The notes under the pieces: generated by a model | What the model saw: only the letters and a program-made list of their open reading frames with translations | What the model was told of the DNA's origin: nothing | Database searches by the model: none | Position numbers and translations under genes: made by a program | Origin: Facklamia sp050409585 | GTDB taxonomy: Bacteria > Bacillota > Bacilli > Lactobacillales > Aerococcaceae | Reading direction: 5' to 3' | Length of the DNA stretch: 64,000 nt | Assembly: GCF_050409585.1 (NCBI RefSeq) | Contig: NZ_JBNUPE010000002.1 | Coordinates: 131,169 to 195,168 of the forward strand | In this document: piece after piece, positions 43,180-51,644 of the stretch | How positions within the stretch are numbered: position 1 is the stretch's first letter | Layout of the letters: every line of letters begins with the position of its first letter

Positions 43180-44714
43180 TACTTATCACTTCCTGTTTTA
43201 GATCCTTCAGAATGAACTAGGATAAAATTATCAACAACTTTGTCTAAAATACCATTTAATTCGATTTCAGTTGGTAGGGGTTGGTTATCTTCTAATTGTC
43301 GTAAAAGCCCGGCATGATAGGTAGTAAATTCATTAGCAATTACTTCTTCTAATTGGTGAATTAAATTAACGGATACCTTATCAAAGTAACCATTACCTAA
43401 AGCGTAGAAGACGATGATTTGAACGCCAGAGCGCATAGGTTTGTGAAGGCCTTGCTTTAAAACTTCCACGATGCGCTCGCCACGTCTTAATTGGCGGGCA
43501 GTCATTTCATCGATGTCTGATCCAAAGGAAGTAAAGGCTTCTAATTCGCGATAGGAAGCTAGGTCTAAACGTAAGGTTCCTGATACTTGTTTCATGGCTT
43601 TTAATTGCGCAGATCCTCCAACCCGTGAAACCGATAGTCCGGCATTAATGGCTGGTCGAACGCCAGAGAAGAAGAGATCACTTTGTAAGAAGATCTGTCC
43701 GTCTGTAATGGAAATAACGTTGGTTGGGATATAAGCTGAGATATCACCTGCTTGCGTTTCAACAATCGGTAAAGAAGTGATCGAACCACCACCTAATTCA
43801 TCCGATAATTTAGCTGAACGTTCTAAAAGACGTGAGTGTAGATAAAAAATATCCCCAGGATAGGCTTCACGCCCAGGTGGTCGTTTGAGCAAGAGGGACA
43901 TTTCACGATAAGCTGCTGCTTGTTTGGATAAATCGTCATATATAATTAAGACGTGCTTTCCTTCGTACATAAACTCCTCAGCCATAGCAGTTGCCGCATA
44001 GGGAGCGATGTATAGAAGAGGAGCAGGCTTGGAAGCAGAAGCAGTCATTACAATAGTGTAATCCATTGCACCACGGTTGGTCAGAGTATTGACAATGTTT
44101 TTTACCGTTGATTCCTTTTGTCCAATCGCTACATAGATACAAATAACATCTTTGCCTTTTTGATTTAAGACGGCATCGATAGCGAGTGAAGTTTTACCAG
44201 TTTTACGGTCTCCAATAATTAATTCCCTTTGACCTCTTCCGATGGGAACTAGGGAGTCAATGGCCTTAATACCTGTTTCCAAAGGCTTTTTAACCGACTG
44301 TCTTTCCATGATGCCCGGAGCTTCTTGTTCGACGGGTCGTGTTTTGTTGGTTAAAATAGGTCCTTTATCATCTATGGGACGTCCCAAGGCGTCTACCACT
44401 CGTCCAAGCAGGGCCTTACCAACGGGAACTTCCATGGTGTGGTTCATTCGACGAATAATATCGCCTTCATGGATTTGATGGTAGGAGCCAAAAATAATTA
44501 CTCCGACTTGGTCGTTTTCAAGGTTTTGTACCATGCCGATGGTTCCATCATTGAACTCAACCATCTCACCATACATGGCGTTGTCTAATCCTTCAGAAAA
44601 GGCGATACCGTCGCCGACATAAGAAACGGTTCCGATTTCTTCTAACTTCTTATCAATTTCAAAGTCGTGGATTTGTTTTAAAACATCTTTTGTAAACTTT
44701 TCGTTTGTGCTCAT
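43179..44714 (-). CDS. atpA: ATP synthase alpha subunit
   Basis: The 511-residue non-catalytic nucleotide-binding subunit has the P-loop GDRKTGKTSLAID, where most alpha subunits carry GDRQTGKT, plus AIGQKESTVKNIV, LIIYDDLSKQAAAYREMSLLLKRPPGREAYPGDIFYLHSRLLERSAK split over the Walker B region, and SVSRVGGSAQ with the arginine finger. The N-terminal helix that normally contacts delta is retained (about residues 3-22). It overlaps atpH by 4 bp (ATGA). Confidence 0.96.
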   Translation of the reverse strand: MSTNEKFTKDVLKQIHDFEIDKKLEEIGTVSYVGDGIAFSEGLDNAMYGEMVEFNDGTIGMVQNLENDQVGVIIFGSYHQIHEGDIIRRMNHTMEVPVGKALLGRVVDALGRPIDDKGPILTNKTRPVEQEAPGIMERQSVKKPLETGIKAIDSLVPIGRGQRELIIGDRKTGKTSLAIDAVLNQKGKDVICIYVAIGQKESTVKNIVNTLTNRGAMDYTIVMTASASKPAPLLYIAPYAATAMAEEFMYEGKHVLIIYDDLSKQAAAYREMSLLLKRPPGREAYPGDIFYLHSRLLERSAKLSDELGGGSITSLPIVETQAGDISAYIPTNVISITDGQIFLQSDLFFSGVRPAINAGLSVSRVGGSAQLKAMKQVSGTLRLDLASYRELEAFTSFGSDIDEMTARQLRRGERIVEVLKQGLHKPMRSGVQIIVFYALGNGYFDKVSVNLIHQLEEVIANEFTTYHAGLLRQLEDNQPLPTEIELNGILDKVVDNFILVHSEGSKTGSDK

Positions 44715-45115
44715 GAAGAAATCACCTCTTCACTTTCCGGAATATTAATTTCATTTTGCATAGTTTGCAAGATCTGTCCGCCAGAAAGCTCATAGTAGAA
44801 GCGTTCGCTTTGTAAGCGGACACCAATAATTAAGTCTGGGTTAATAATAGTGGTAAAAGAACGAATAGAAAAGCCAGTAATGCGCATGAATTCACGGGCA
44901 ATTTTAAGCTTTTCTGCTTTGGTTAAGGGGATCGCTGAAGATAAAAAGAGTCGCTCTCCAGTTAACTCTTTTAAGATTTCTTGACCTTCTTCTTCATCAT
45001 TAATTTCAATGTCTAGCAGTTCGAAGAGCAGGTCATCTTCATAGGTGACCTGTCGTCCTGATTTTAGGGCGAGCTCTGCTAAGTCTTCTTGTTTGTGAAG
45101 TCTACCGTTGTTCAT
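44711..45115 (-). CDS. atpH: ATP synthase delta subunit, unusually short
   Basis: Only 134 residues, where the family is about 175-185. The C-terminal domain is clear: LFLSSAIPLTKAEKLKIAREF matches the conserved AxPLT block and INPDLIIGVRLQSERFYYE the DxSLIGG block, with a final helix ILQTMQNEI. The N-terminal six-helix bundle that docks on alpha is largely missing: only about 55 residues lie before the conserved strand. The start overlaps the end of atpF by 14 bp. Neighbouring genes are intact and the overlaps tidy, so this looks like a stable natural truncation rather than a frameshift. Confidence 0.85.
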   Translation of the reverse strand: MNNGRLHKQEDLAELALKSGRQVTYEDDLLFELLDIEINDEEEGQEILKELTGERLFLSSAIPLTKAEKLKIAREFMRITGFSIRSFTTIINPDLIIGVRLQSERFYYELSGGQILQTMQNEINIPESEEVISS

Positions 45116-45611
45116 CGAGCTCCTCCAATCGAGTGATAAATTCTTGAATCATTTGACGGTGGTCATCTTCTGAAATTTCACGACGAATGACCTTGCCTGC
45201 CATGGCAACTGCCATATGGACTAATGATTCTTGCATATTTTCGGCAAAGTTTTGTCTTTGTAGTTTTAAATCTTCTTGCGTCATTTGCAGCATTTTGCTT
45301 TGTTCTTGACGTGTTTCTTCAATCATCTTGTCGCGCAGATGATTGGCATCAATTTGTGCTTGACGAATAATTTTTTCAGCTTCTAAGTGAGCTGATTTTA
45401 GTTGTGCATCAATTTGTGATAGGGCTTCCTTGTTCTTATTCTTAGCTTCTTCAGCCGCTTGCCAATCGTCAGTAATTTTCTTCTGACGCGTTTCTAGCAT
45501 TTGGTTGAAGGGTTTCCATGCGAATTTATGGATGACAAAGAGTAAAATCAAAAAGGATGCAAGCGTTAAAAGGGCTTCGCCCAGAATAATAGTAAAGTCC
45601 AATATTGACAC
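45102..45611 (-). CDS. atpF: ATP synthase b subunit
   Basis: The 169-residue peripheral stalk subunit has one N-terminal membrane helix (about 7-27), then a long charged helix rich in Lys, Glu and Gln (residues 35-145) with KPFNQMLETRQKKITDDWQAAEEAKNKNKEAL split around the usual RKxxI element, and a C-terminal amphipathic end. It overlaps atpH and follows atpE by 18 bp. Confidence 0.95.
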   Translation of the reverse strand: MSILDFTIILGEALLTLASFLILLFVIHKFAWKPFNQMLETRQKKITDDWQAAEEAKNKNKEALSQIDAQLKSAHLEAEKIIRQAQIDANHLRDKMIEETRQEQSKMLQMTQEDLKLQRQNFAENMQESLVHMAVAMAGKVIRREISEDDHRQMIQEFITRLEELDEQR

Positions 45612-45629
45612 TCCTTAAATAGTTGATGG

Positions 45630-45842
45630 TTAGCTAAAGATTAAGATAAAGGAAATAACAACAGCGATAATCGGAACAGCCTCAATCAGACCAACACCTA
45701 GGAACATTAAAGCCCTTAATTGTGAGTCTAATTCGGGTTGACGTGAAATGGATTCGATGGTTTTAGAAATAACCATTCCGTTACCAATTGACGCACCTAG
45801 GGCAGCGATTCCGACAGCAAGTGCAGCAGCTAATTCAGTCAT
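45630..45842 (-). CDS. atpE: ATP synthase c subunit
   Basis: The 70-residue proteolipid has two membrane helices joined by the polar loop SRQPEL. The ion-binding Glu is in GVGLIEAVPIIAVVI. The first helix carries GASIGNGM. The lack of the Gln/Ser/Thr sodium-binding set around the Glu suggests proton coupling. It has its own AAAGGAGA ribosome binding site. Confidence 0.96.
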   Translation of the reverse strand: MTELAAALAVGIAALGASIGNGMVISKTIESISRQPELDSQLRALMFLGVGLIEAVPIIAVVISFILIFS

Positions 45843-45866
45843 ATTTAAATCTCCTTTGTATTTGGA

Positions 45867-46574
45867 TTAGTGATTAATTTTGTGTGATAAATAAACCATA
45901 GTTAAAGTGGTAAAAATATAAGCTTGGATAGCACCAATAAAGACAGAGAAGCCTTGCCAGACAAATTGTAAGGGAATGGCAATTACCCAAGTAAATGGAA
46001 TGAAGACCATAGCGAATTTAGCAATCAGTCCGACTAAAACTTCCCCGGCAAAAATATTACCAAACAAACGTAAGGCCAAGGTGGTTGTATTGATTGTTTC
46101 CTCAACCAATTGTAAAGGTAATTTTAAAATATTTGGGCGAGCGTAAAAGTTTTTAAAGTGACCTCCTAAACCATTCTTTTTAATCCCTAAAATGTGACCT
46201 GATAAAATAGCAATAATTGCTAGGGAAATGGTTACGATAGGATCAGCCGTTGGGCTTCGCCAAAATGATTCATGCTCTGTCACAATTAAAAAGGGGAGTC
46301 CAATTAAGTTTGACACAAAAACGAACAAGAAAAAGGTCAACCCTAGATTGACATAAACACTTTGGTGCTGGCCGAGGGTTGAGTCACAGATGCCTTCAAC
46401 AAATTCAATGATGATTTCCATCAAAACTTGGAATTTGGAAGGATGATTGGCTGATAATCTGCGGCTAACTAATAAGCACAACACCGTGATGATGGCTACC
46501 ACGACCAGGGTGGCTATCAAGGTGTTGAAGTTAAAAGATAGGCCGAGAAAACGAACAATCGGTGTATCTTCCAT
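45867..46574 (-). CDS. atpB: ATP synthase a subunit
   Basis: The 235-residue membrane stator subunit has about five helices. The essential Arg lies in TTTALRLFGNIFAGEVLVGLI, and the final helix reads FIGAIQAYIFTTLTMVYLSHKI. It is the first gene of the operon; there is no atpI homologue before it. A promoter with TTGAAA and TATAGT lies about 100 bp upstream. Confidence 0.95.
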   Translation of the reverse strand: MEDTPIVRFLGLSFNFNTLIATLVVVAIITVLCLLVSRRLSANHPSKFQVLMEIIIEFVEGICDSTLGQHQSVYVNLGLTFFLFVFVSNLIGLPFLIVTEHESFWRSPTADPIVTISLAIIAILSGHILGIKKNGLGGHFKNFYARPNILKLPLQLVEETINTTTLALRLFGNIFAGEVLVGLIAKFAMVFIPFTWVIAIPLQFVWQGFSVFIGAIQAYIFTTLTMVYLSHKINH

Positions 46575-46674
46575 TCAGATTCCTTCTTTCATAAGTTTTA
46601 ATGCTGATTTTACACTTATTAAACAGTTAAACTATTTTTCTAAGAAAAAAAGTAAAATTTTAGCACTTATATCC

Positions 46675-46702
46675 ACTATAGCATAATTTTTATGACTTTC
46701 AA
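46675..46702 (-). promoter_or_regulatory. Promoter of the atp operon
   Basis: On the minus strand TTGAAA (46697-46702) and TATAGT (46675-46680), spacing 16 and a TG-N extension before the -10. It is the only strong match upstream of atpB. Confidence 0.65.
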
Positions 46703-46974
46703 AAGAAATCGTAGTGCTTTGGCTTTTATAGCTGTTTAACCTTTAAGTTAACTTGTTAAAGTTTTTTAATAATTATGGAGTTATTTATTGATAGCATAGG
46801 GGATACAATCGTTTTTTATTCGCTTACATAAAACGGCATAAATTATTATTTAAGTGGTGCAATATTATACAATATAAAAACACGAATATTAGAAAAAAAT
46901 TTTATTTTTATTTGTGTTTTCTGAAATTTCTTATTTATTATCGACCTCCATAGCCTTTATAATTTCTAAAATAA
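46703..46974. other. AT-rich spacer between atp and galU genes, with a cre-like site
   Basis: No gene is seen here. On the minus strand, ATGTAAGCGAATAAA (46815-46829) matches the CcpA consensus WTGNAARCGNWWWCA at 14 of 15 positions. It is about 115 bp upstream of the atp promoter. The remainder is AT-rich without clear repeats. Confidence 0.5.
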
Positions 46975-47003
46975 AAAGCAGAGTCATAAATTGACACTGC
47001 TTT
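46975..47003 (-). terminator. Terminator of the tandem galU operon
   Basis: AAAGCAGAGTCA (46975-46986) pairs with TGACACTGCTTT (46992-47003), one mismatch, with T residues on the minus strand after it. Confidence 0.75.
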
Positions 47004-47008
47004 TATAA

Positions 47009-47890
47009 CTATTCATTCGCAAACTTTTCAGCTAAATTTTTAAGATAAGGGATAAATTCCTCTTTAACTTCAGGATGATCGATGGCGAATATAATAGAAG
47101 CTTTGAGCATCCCTTTAGCATCTCCTACTTCAAACCATTCGCCTTGATATTCGTAAGCTAATAGGGGATGCGTTTTTTGTAATTCAATTAAGGCGTCAGT
47201 CAATTCCACTTCACCTGTTGCTCCAACTTCAAGTTGGTCTAGGATGGAAAAGATTGTCGGTTCTAGGATATAACGCCCCGCTGCAGCCATATTTGAAGAC
47301 GGTTGATCTTGTGGTTTTTCTATCATATCGAGGACTTGAAAGACGTGAGGGGTAGCTGTTTTTTCAATAGCTAAGATACCATAATTTTTGGTCTTATCAG
47401 GATCGACACGAACGCCGGCAATTACTGTTTGTCTTTTTTCCGCATAGAGATCAATAATCTGTTTGGAAAGATTTTCTCCCCTTATAATATCATCTCCTAA
47501 GAGTAGTAAGAAGGGATCATTGCCGATAAAGGCTTTGGCGTGACGAACTGCATCACCCAGTCCTCTTGGATGGTGTTGTCTGGTATAATGAATATTTAAG
47601 TTAGATGTTTCAGTGGCTAGTTTAAGGAGTTTCTCCTTCCCTTTGGCTTTTAAATTTTGTTCGAGGGTAAAGTTGGCATCAAAATGATCTTCTATTTCTT
47701 GTTTTCCTTTACCAGTAATAATTAAAATATCTTCAATCCCAGCCGCAATAGCCTCTTCAACAATGAATTGAATGGCCGGCTTATCGATAATAGGTAAGAT
47801 TTCTTTAGCAATTGCCTTGGTGGCTGGCAAAAAGCGCGTGCCTAGACCAGCGGCTGGAATAACAGCTTTTTTAACTTGAACCTTAGTCAT
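47009..47890 (-). CDS. GalU-like nucleotidyltransferase (copy 2, divergent)
   Basis: The 293-residue protein starts VKKAVIPAAGLGTRFLPATKAIAKEILPIIDKPAIQFIV with the sugar nucleotidyltransferase signature. It differs from the other two copies in several conserved places: IAKE for MPKE, LDMIEKPQDQPSSNMAAAGRYIL, GATGEVELTDAL and GEWFEVGDAKG for the usual RYDVGxxxG. It may therefore use another sugar phosphate or have relaxed specificity. The start follows TAGGAGG formed at the end of the preceding galU, 9 bp away, so the two are co-transcribed. Confidence 0.88.
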   Translation of the reverse strand: MTKVQVKKAVIPAAGLGTRFLPATKAIAKEILPIIDKPAIQFIVEEAIAAGIEDILIITGKGKQEIEDHFDANFTLEQNLKAKGKEKLLKLATETSNLNIHYTRQHHPRGLGDAVRHAKAFIGNDPFLLLLGDDIIRGENLSKQIIDLYAEKRQTVIAGVRVDPDKTKNYGILAIEKTATPHVFQVLDMIEKPQDQPSSNMAAAGRYILEPTIFSILDQLEVGATGEVELTDALIELQKTHPLLAYEYQGEWFEVGDAKGMLKASIIFAIDHPEVKEEFIPYLKNLAEKFANE

Positions 47891-47899
47891 AATAACCTC

Positions 47900-48772
47900 C
47901 TATAAGCGCTCGTCAACAGTGGACTTGATAAATTTAATTAAGTCATCGCGTAAATCCGGAAGACTGAGACCATATTCTATTACTGTCTTCATATAACCGA
48001 ATTTATTTCCTACATCATAACGATGTCCATTAAACTCCAGGGCGAAGACGCGTTGGATTTTATTCAAGCGATCGATGGCATCAGTTAATTGAATCTCGTT
48101 ACCAGCCCCAGCTGTTTGTGTTTCTAATAGTGAAAAGATTTCTGGTGTTAATAGGTAGCGGCCGATGATAGCTAAATTGGACGGTGCGACTTCGGGTGTT
48201 GGCTTTTCGACAAACCGTCTCACATTATAAATACCTTTTTTGTATTGGCGCTCCGGATCAATGACACCGTATTTGGAGGTATCTTGAGGTGGGATTGACA
48301 TGACTGCTAGAGTAGAGGCATGGGTATCTTTATAATTATCGATTAATTGTTTGGTCAAGGGAACCGTATCGGTCATTAAGTCATCGCCTAACATGACGAT
48401 AAAAGGTTCATCTCCTACAAAATTCTTGGCTTGTAAAACAGCGTGGCCCAGGCCCTTTGGATAAGATTGACGTTTAAAGAAGAGGTTAATCTTATTAAGA
48501 TCTTTGACAGTGGTTAGTAATTCTTCTTTACCTTTAGCTTCTAAGACGGCTTCTAACTCCTCATTGGCATCAAAATGGTCTTCAATGGGCCGCTTAGACC
48601 GTCCGGTCACAATTAAGATATCCTCGATACCTGATTGAAGGGCTTCTTCCACAATAAACTGAATAGTCGGTTTATTAATGATAGGAAGCATTTCTTTAGG
48701 CATGGCCTTTGTTGCAGGAAGAAACCTAGTTCCAAGCCCTGCTGCGGGGATGACGGCTTTTCTAACTTTCAT
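47900..48772 (-). CDS. galU: UTP-glucose-1-phosphate uridylyltransferase (copy 3)
   Basis: The 290-residue protein from ATG 48772 (AAAGGAGA ahead) is a canonical GalU: AAGLGTRFLPATKAMPKEMLP, VMLGDDLMTD, RRFVEKPTPEVAPSNLAIIGRYLL, GAGNEIQLTDAID and GHRYDVGNKFGYMKT. A longer frame from 48799 has no ribosome binding site. It is transcribed from a TTGAGA/TATGAT promoter and followed by the divergent copy 2. The divergent gene on its other side is an LCP wall ligase. Confidence 0.93.
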   Translation of the reverse strand: MKVRKAVIPAAGLGTRFLPATKAMPKEMLPIINKPTIQFIVEEALQSGIEDILIVTGRSKRPIEDHFDANEELEAVLEAKGKEELLTTVKDLNKINLFFKRQSYPKGLGHAVLQAKNFVGDEPFIVMLGDDLMTDTVPLTKQLIDNYKDTHASTLAVMSIPPQDTSKYGVIDPERQYKKGIYNVRRFVEKPTPEVAPSNLAIIGRYLLTPEIFSLLETQTAGAGNEIQLTDAIDRLNKIQRVFALEFNGHRYDVGNKFGYMKTVIEYGLSLPDLRDDLIKFIKSTVDERL

Positions 48773-48802
48773 AGACAATCTCCTTTGTTTGTAATCCATT
48801 TT

Positions 48803-48831
48803 ATCATACGGCTTTTATCTGATATTCTCAA
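48803..48831 (-). promoter_or_regulatory. Promoter of the tandem galU operon
   Basis: On the minus strand TTGAGA (48826-48831), 17 bp, TATGAT (48803-48808), about 30 bp before ATG 48772. Confidence 0.6.
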
Positions 48832-48965
48832 GCCATGTCAATTCTTAAATAGCCTCAAAGTTTTTAAAGTGATTAGTGATAAGTTAGTATTTTTTGTGAA
48901 TTTCTAGAAATCGCCTCGTAAATAACTTATAATAACTATGCTATTATAGAAAGGAAGATGGAACA

Positions 48966-49859
48966 ATGTCCAAAAAACTAATTAAATATATTACTGTCTT
49001 TGCTTTATTCATGACATCATTATTCACAACTACTGTGACTACCCATGCTATGGATATTAATAAGCCATTCTCAGTCTTACTTTTAGGGATTGATACGGGC
49101 GATTTAGGTCGAACAGAAGTTGGGCGTTCAGATGTTATGATGGTTGCTACGATAAATCCTAAGGAAGAAAATATTGTCATTACCTCTATTCCTCGTGACT
49201 CCTATGTTGATATTCCTGATAGAGGAATGGATAAAATCAATCACGCTTATGCCTTTGGGGGACCAGAATTGTCAGTTGAAACAGTCGAAAACTGGTTAGA
49301 TATTGAAATTCCATACTATATTACCGTTGATATGAAAGGCTTAGCTGATGTAGTTGATTCTGTAGGAGGAATTGATGTTGTTCCACCAACTTCTTTTGAA
49401 ATCAGCGGTTATAGTTTTACTGAAGGTCAAGAACTACATTTAGATGGTGAGATGGCGCTTGCTTACGTTAGAGAACGCTACAATTCTGGTGGCGACTATG
49501 CTCGTCAAAAGCGTCAACGTCAAGTGGTAGTTGGTATTGCCCAATCTACTTTAAATAAAAGCAGAGGTATTAAAGAAGTAATAGATATGACGACGGCTAT
49601 TAACAAATATGTGGGGATGAATCTCAATATGTTTGATTTGGGTAAGCTAGTAATTTCACACTTAGATATGCGTCCAACGCTAACCTTTAATCAATTTGAA
49701 GGTGAAGGCTTTATGTTAGACGGCATCTATTATGATCAAATTACTGAAGAGTCCTTTAATAAGAATCAACAAATTATTAAGGACGAGTTAGACGGTAAGC
49801 TTACCAATAATTCAGAAAATGAAGAAAGCTTTAAATTAGAAAAAGAATCGGATAAATAA
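48966..49859 (+). CDS. LytR-CpsA-Psr (LCP) family wall glycopolymer ligase
   Basis: The 297-residue protein has an N-terminal signal/anchor (about 5-28, ending THAMDI) and an extracytoplasmic LCP domain: FSVLLLGIDTGDLG, VGRSDVMMVATINPKEENIVITSIPRDSYVDIP split around the phosphate-binding arginines, KINHAYAFGGPELSVETVE, and ALAYVRERYNSGGDYARQKRQRQVV. LCP enzymes move polyprenyl-linked polymers onto peptidoglycan. No capsule regulator or kinase genes are nearby, so it could serve capsule or teichoic acid. TATAAT at 48929-48934 is a likely -10. Confidence 0.9.
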   Translation: MSKKLIKYITVFALFMTSLFTTTVTTHAMDINKPFSVLLLGIDTGDLGRTEVGRSDVMMVATINPKEENIVITSIPRDSYVDIPDRGMDKINHAYAFGGPELSVETVENWLDIEIPYYITVDMKGLADVVDSVGGIDVVPPTSFEISGYSFTEGQELHLDGEMALAYVRERYNSGGDYARQKRQRQVVVGIAQSTLNKSRGIKEVIDMTTAINKYVGMNLNMFDLGKLVISHLDMRPTLTFNQFEGEGFMLDGIYYDQITEESFNKNQQIIKDELDGKLTNNSENEESFKLEKESDK

Positions 49860-49862
49860 ATG

Positions 49863-49910
49863 AAAACAGACAGCTAGCATAGCATCATTGCCCCTAGCTG
49901 TCTGTTTTTT
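49863..49910 (+). terminator. Terminator after the LCP gene
   Basis: AAAACAGACAGCTAG (49863-49877) pairs with CTAGCTGTCTGTTTT (49894-49908), a perfect 15-bp stem followed by T residues. Confidence 0.85.
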
Positions 49911-49912
49911 TA

Positions 49913-49941
49913 TTGTTTTAAAAGCGTTTTCTCTATATAAT
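49913..49941 (+). promoter_or_regulatory. Promoter before the TraX-like gene
   Basis: TTGTTT (49913-49918), 17 bp, TATAAT (49936-49941), 44 bp before the start. Confidence 0.6.
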
Positions 49942-49985
49942 AAGAATAATTTTAAAAATAAATTTGATGAGTGGGTGACAATAAA

Positions 49986-50708
49986 ATGAAGAACTTTAAA
50001 GGCTTTTTAACAGCTGGCCATTTAAAGTGGTTGGCTTTAATTTTTATGATCATTGACCATACAGCTGTTGTTCTGATCGAAATGGGCATCTTTAGACATC
50101 AGAGTGATTACAGCTATGAATTCTTAAGCCAGATGGTAAGCGTTTATGAAATTATGCGAAATATTGGGCGCTTAGCTTTTCCAATCTATCTTTATCTATT
50201 ATTAGAAGGTTATCATCATACTAAAAATTTGAAGCGTTATTTTATGCGTTTGGGGTTTTTAGCAGTGATATCGGAAATACCTTTTGATTTAGCCTTTGCT
50301 GATCAAGTCTTTTATTGGAGCCATCAAAATGTTTTCATAGAATTATTGATTGCCTTAATGCTTTTTGTAAGTCTGGATTATTTTAAAGATCGTTGGTTGA
50401 TGCGTTTAGTGAGTGTCGGCTTATGCTTTGGCTTAGCATATTTAACTATGGCAGATTATGACTTATTTGGTTTATTAGCTGCTTTAATTTTTTATTTTGC
50501 TTATGGTAAACGATTAAGAGAGGCGCTAGCCGTTCTGCCAGCCTTTGCTTTTGAGTATTTCATGCCCACTGTCTTTCTAAGCAGTCTATTTATTCTTTTT
50601 TATAATGGTAAGCGTGGTAGGGTTCAACAAGCCTTTCACTATTGGGCCTATCCGGGACATATTTTATTGCTTTATCTAATTAAATTAATGCTTTTTAAAT
50701 CCAATTAA
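49986..50708 (+). CDS. TraX family membrane protein
   Basis: ATG 49986 gives 240 residues (GTG 49971 is possible with five more). About seven to eight membrane helices. The start LTAGHLKWLALIFMIIDHTAVVL carries the family's IDH motif, and RNIGRLAFPIYLYLLLEGYHHTKNLKRY with FDLAF is the next conserved block. TraX was named from F-pilin acetylation, but chromosomal Firmicute members are free-standing and probably acylate surface molecules. No conjugation genes are present, so this is not evidence for an integrated element. Confidence 0.85.
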   Translation: MKNFKGFLTAGHLKWLALIFMIIDHTAVVLIEMGIFRHQSDYSYEFLSQMVSVYEIMRNIGRLAFPIYLYLLLEGYHHTKNLKRYFMRLGFLAVISEIPFDLAFADQVFYWSHQNVFIELLIALMLFVSLDYFKDRWLMRLVSVGLCFGLAYLTMADYDLFGLLAALIFYFAYGKRLREALAVLPAFAFEYFMPTVFLSSLFILFYNGKRGRVQQAFHYWAYPGHILLLYLIKLMLFKSN

Positions 50709-50732
50709 AAATCGGTTTTTGGCTATCGGTTT

Positions 50733-51512
50733 TTAGCTTAGGAAGGGCAGGAGTATTTGACTAAGAAGAATTCCTAGGGTATACCCAATAGTCAGAGAAA
50801 TGATGACCATTATTGCATCAATGCCCTTGATTATACCAGCAAGATTGTTCCCTTTAAGAATATCGCGCATGGCATTGGTCGTTGAAGTTACTGGATAATT
50901 TGGCATGATCATAGCTCCTAAAATAATGCCTGGATGAATGGTTGAAGGGAAACTAGCATCAATCCATTTTACGGCTAAAGATCCTAGAGCGATGGATAAG
51001 ATATTAAAGAAAAAGTCAGTGAGAAAAGTTGTTTTGCGCCAATATTCTAAAGCTAGTATGAGACAAGCAATTAGAAAAGCGACCAACATATCGATATTAG
51101 TTCCGCCAAAGAGAATGACGAAGAGGACCATCAGGATTAGGTTAATGTATTTAATTAAAAAGCCATACTTATCATCCTTGATATTTTTCATGGCTTCATA
51201 GGCTTGATCAACAGATATTGCGCCAGAAACATAGGATCTAGAAATATCATTTACTTTAGCGATGTGTTGGATATTGTTTTGTCGCTGATTTATGCGGACA
51301 ATACCAGAAAAACTATATTCTGCCAAGTCTGTATCTGTTAGCGATAAAAAAAGACCGGTGGTGTTGGAATAGCTAGAAGGGGAGTCAAGGCCAGTTGTTT
51401 GAAGGATTCTCAAAGTCGTGTCTTCAACACGGTGTTCCTCGGCATTGGATTCTAAAAGAATCTTCCCAGCTAAACGTGCTAATTTAAAAACTTTCTTATA
51501 GAAAATACGCAT
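50733..51512 (-). CDS. ThrE-type threonine/serine exporter, N-terminal (DUF1212) subunit
   Basis: The 259-residue protein has a soluble N-terminal part (KLARLAGKILLESNAEEHRVEDTTLRI, then SYSNTTGLFLSLTD and VNDISRSYVSGAISVDQAYEAM) followed by about five membrane helices from residue 115, with HPGIILGAMIMPNYPVTSTTNAMRDIL typical of the family. The split form of this exporter normally has a second gene for a DUF3815 subunit of about 150 residues. None is found on either side here. It converges on the TraX-like gene. Confidence 0.85.
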   Translation of the reverse strand: MRIFYKKVFKLARLAGKILLESNAEEHRVEDTTLRILQTTGLDSPSSYSNTTGLFLSLTDTDLAEYSFSGIVRINQRQNNIQHIAKVNDISRSYVSGAISVDQAYEAMKNIKDDKYGFLIKYINLILMVLFVILFGGTNIDMLVAFLIACLILALEYWRKTTFLTDFFFNILSIALGSLAVKWIDASFPSTIHPGIILGAMIMPNYPVTSTTNAMRDILKGNNLAGIIKGIDAIMVIISLTIGYTLGILLSQILLPFLS

Positions 51513-51603
51513 TCAACCACCCTCCTTCTTTTTTATATTTTAGAACCTATTGCTTTAAAAGGCAAGGAGAGTCAATCAATTGGTCGAGTACTATGAGTAA
51601 AGT

Positions 51604-51609
51604 ATAATA
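51604..51609 (+). promoter_or_regulatory. -10 element before the DUF1801 remnant
   Basis: TATAAT, with TTGGTC at 51580-51585 as a possible -35 (18 bp). It could also serve the downstream ornithine cyclodeaminase gene. Confidence 0.45.
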
Positions 51610-51644
51610 ATTGTTAAATAATTAATTACGAAAGGACGAACCTA

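Noticed and set aside
49986..50708. Conjugative element because of TraX
   Set aside because: Chromosomal TraX-family proteins occur alone; no relaxase, coupling protein or secretion genes are nearby.
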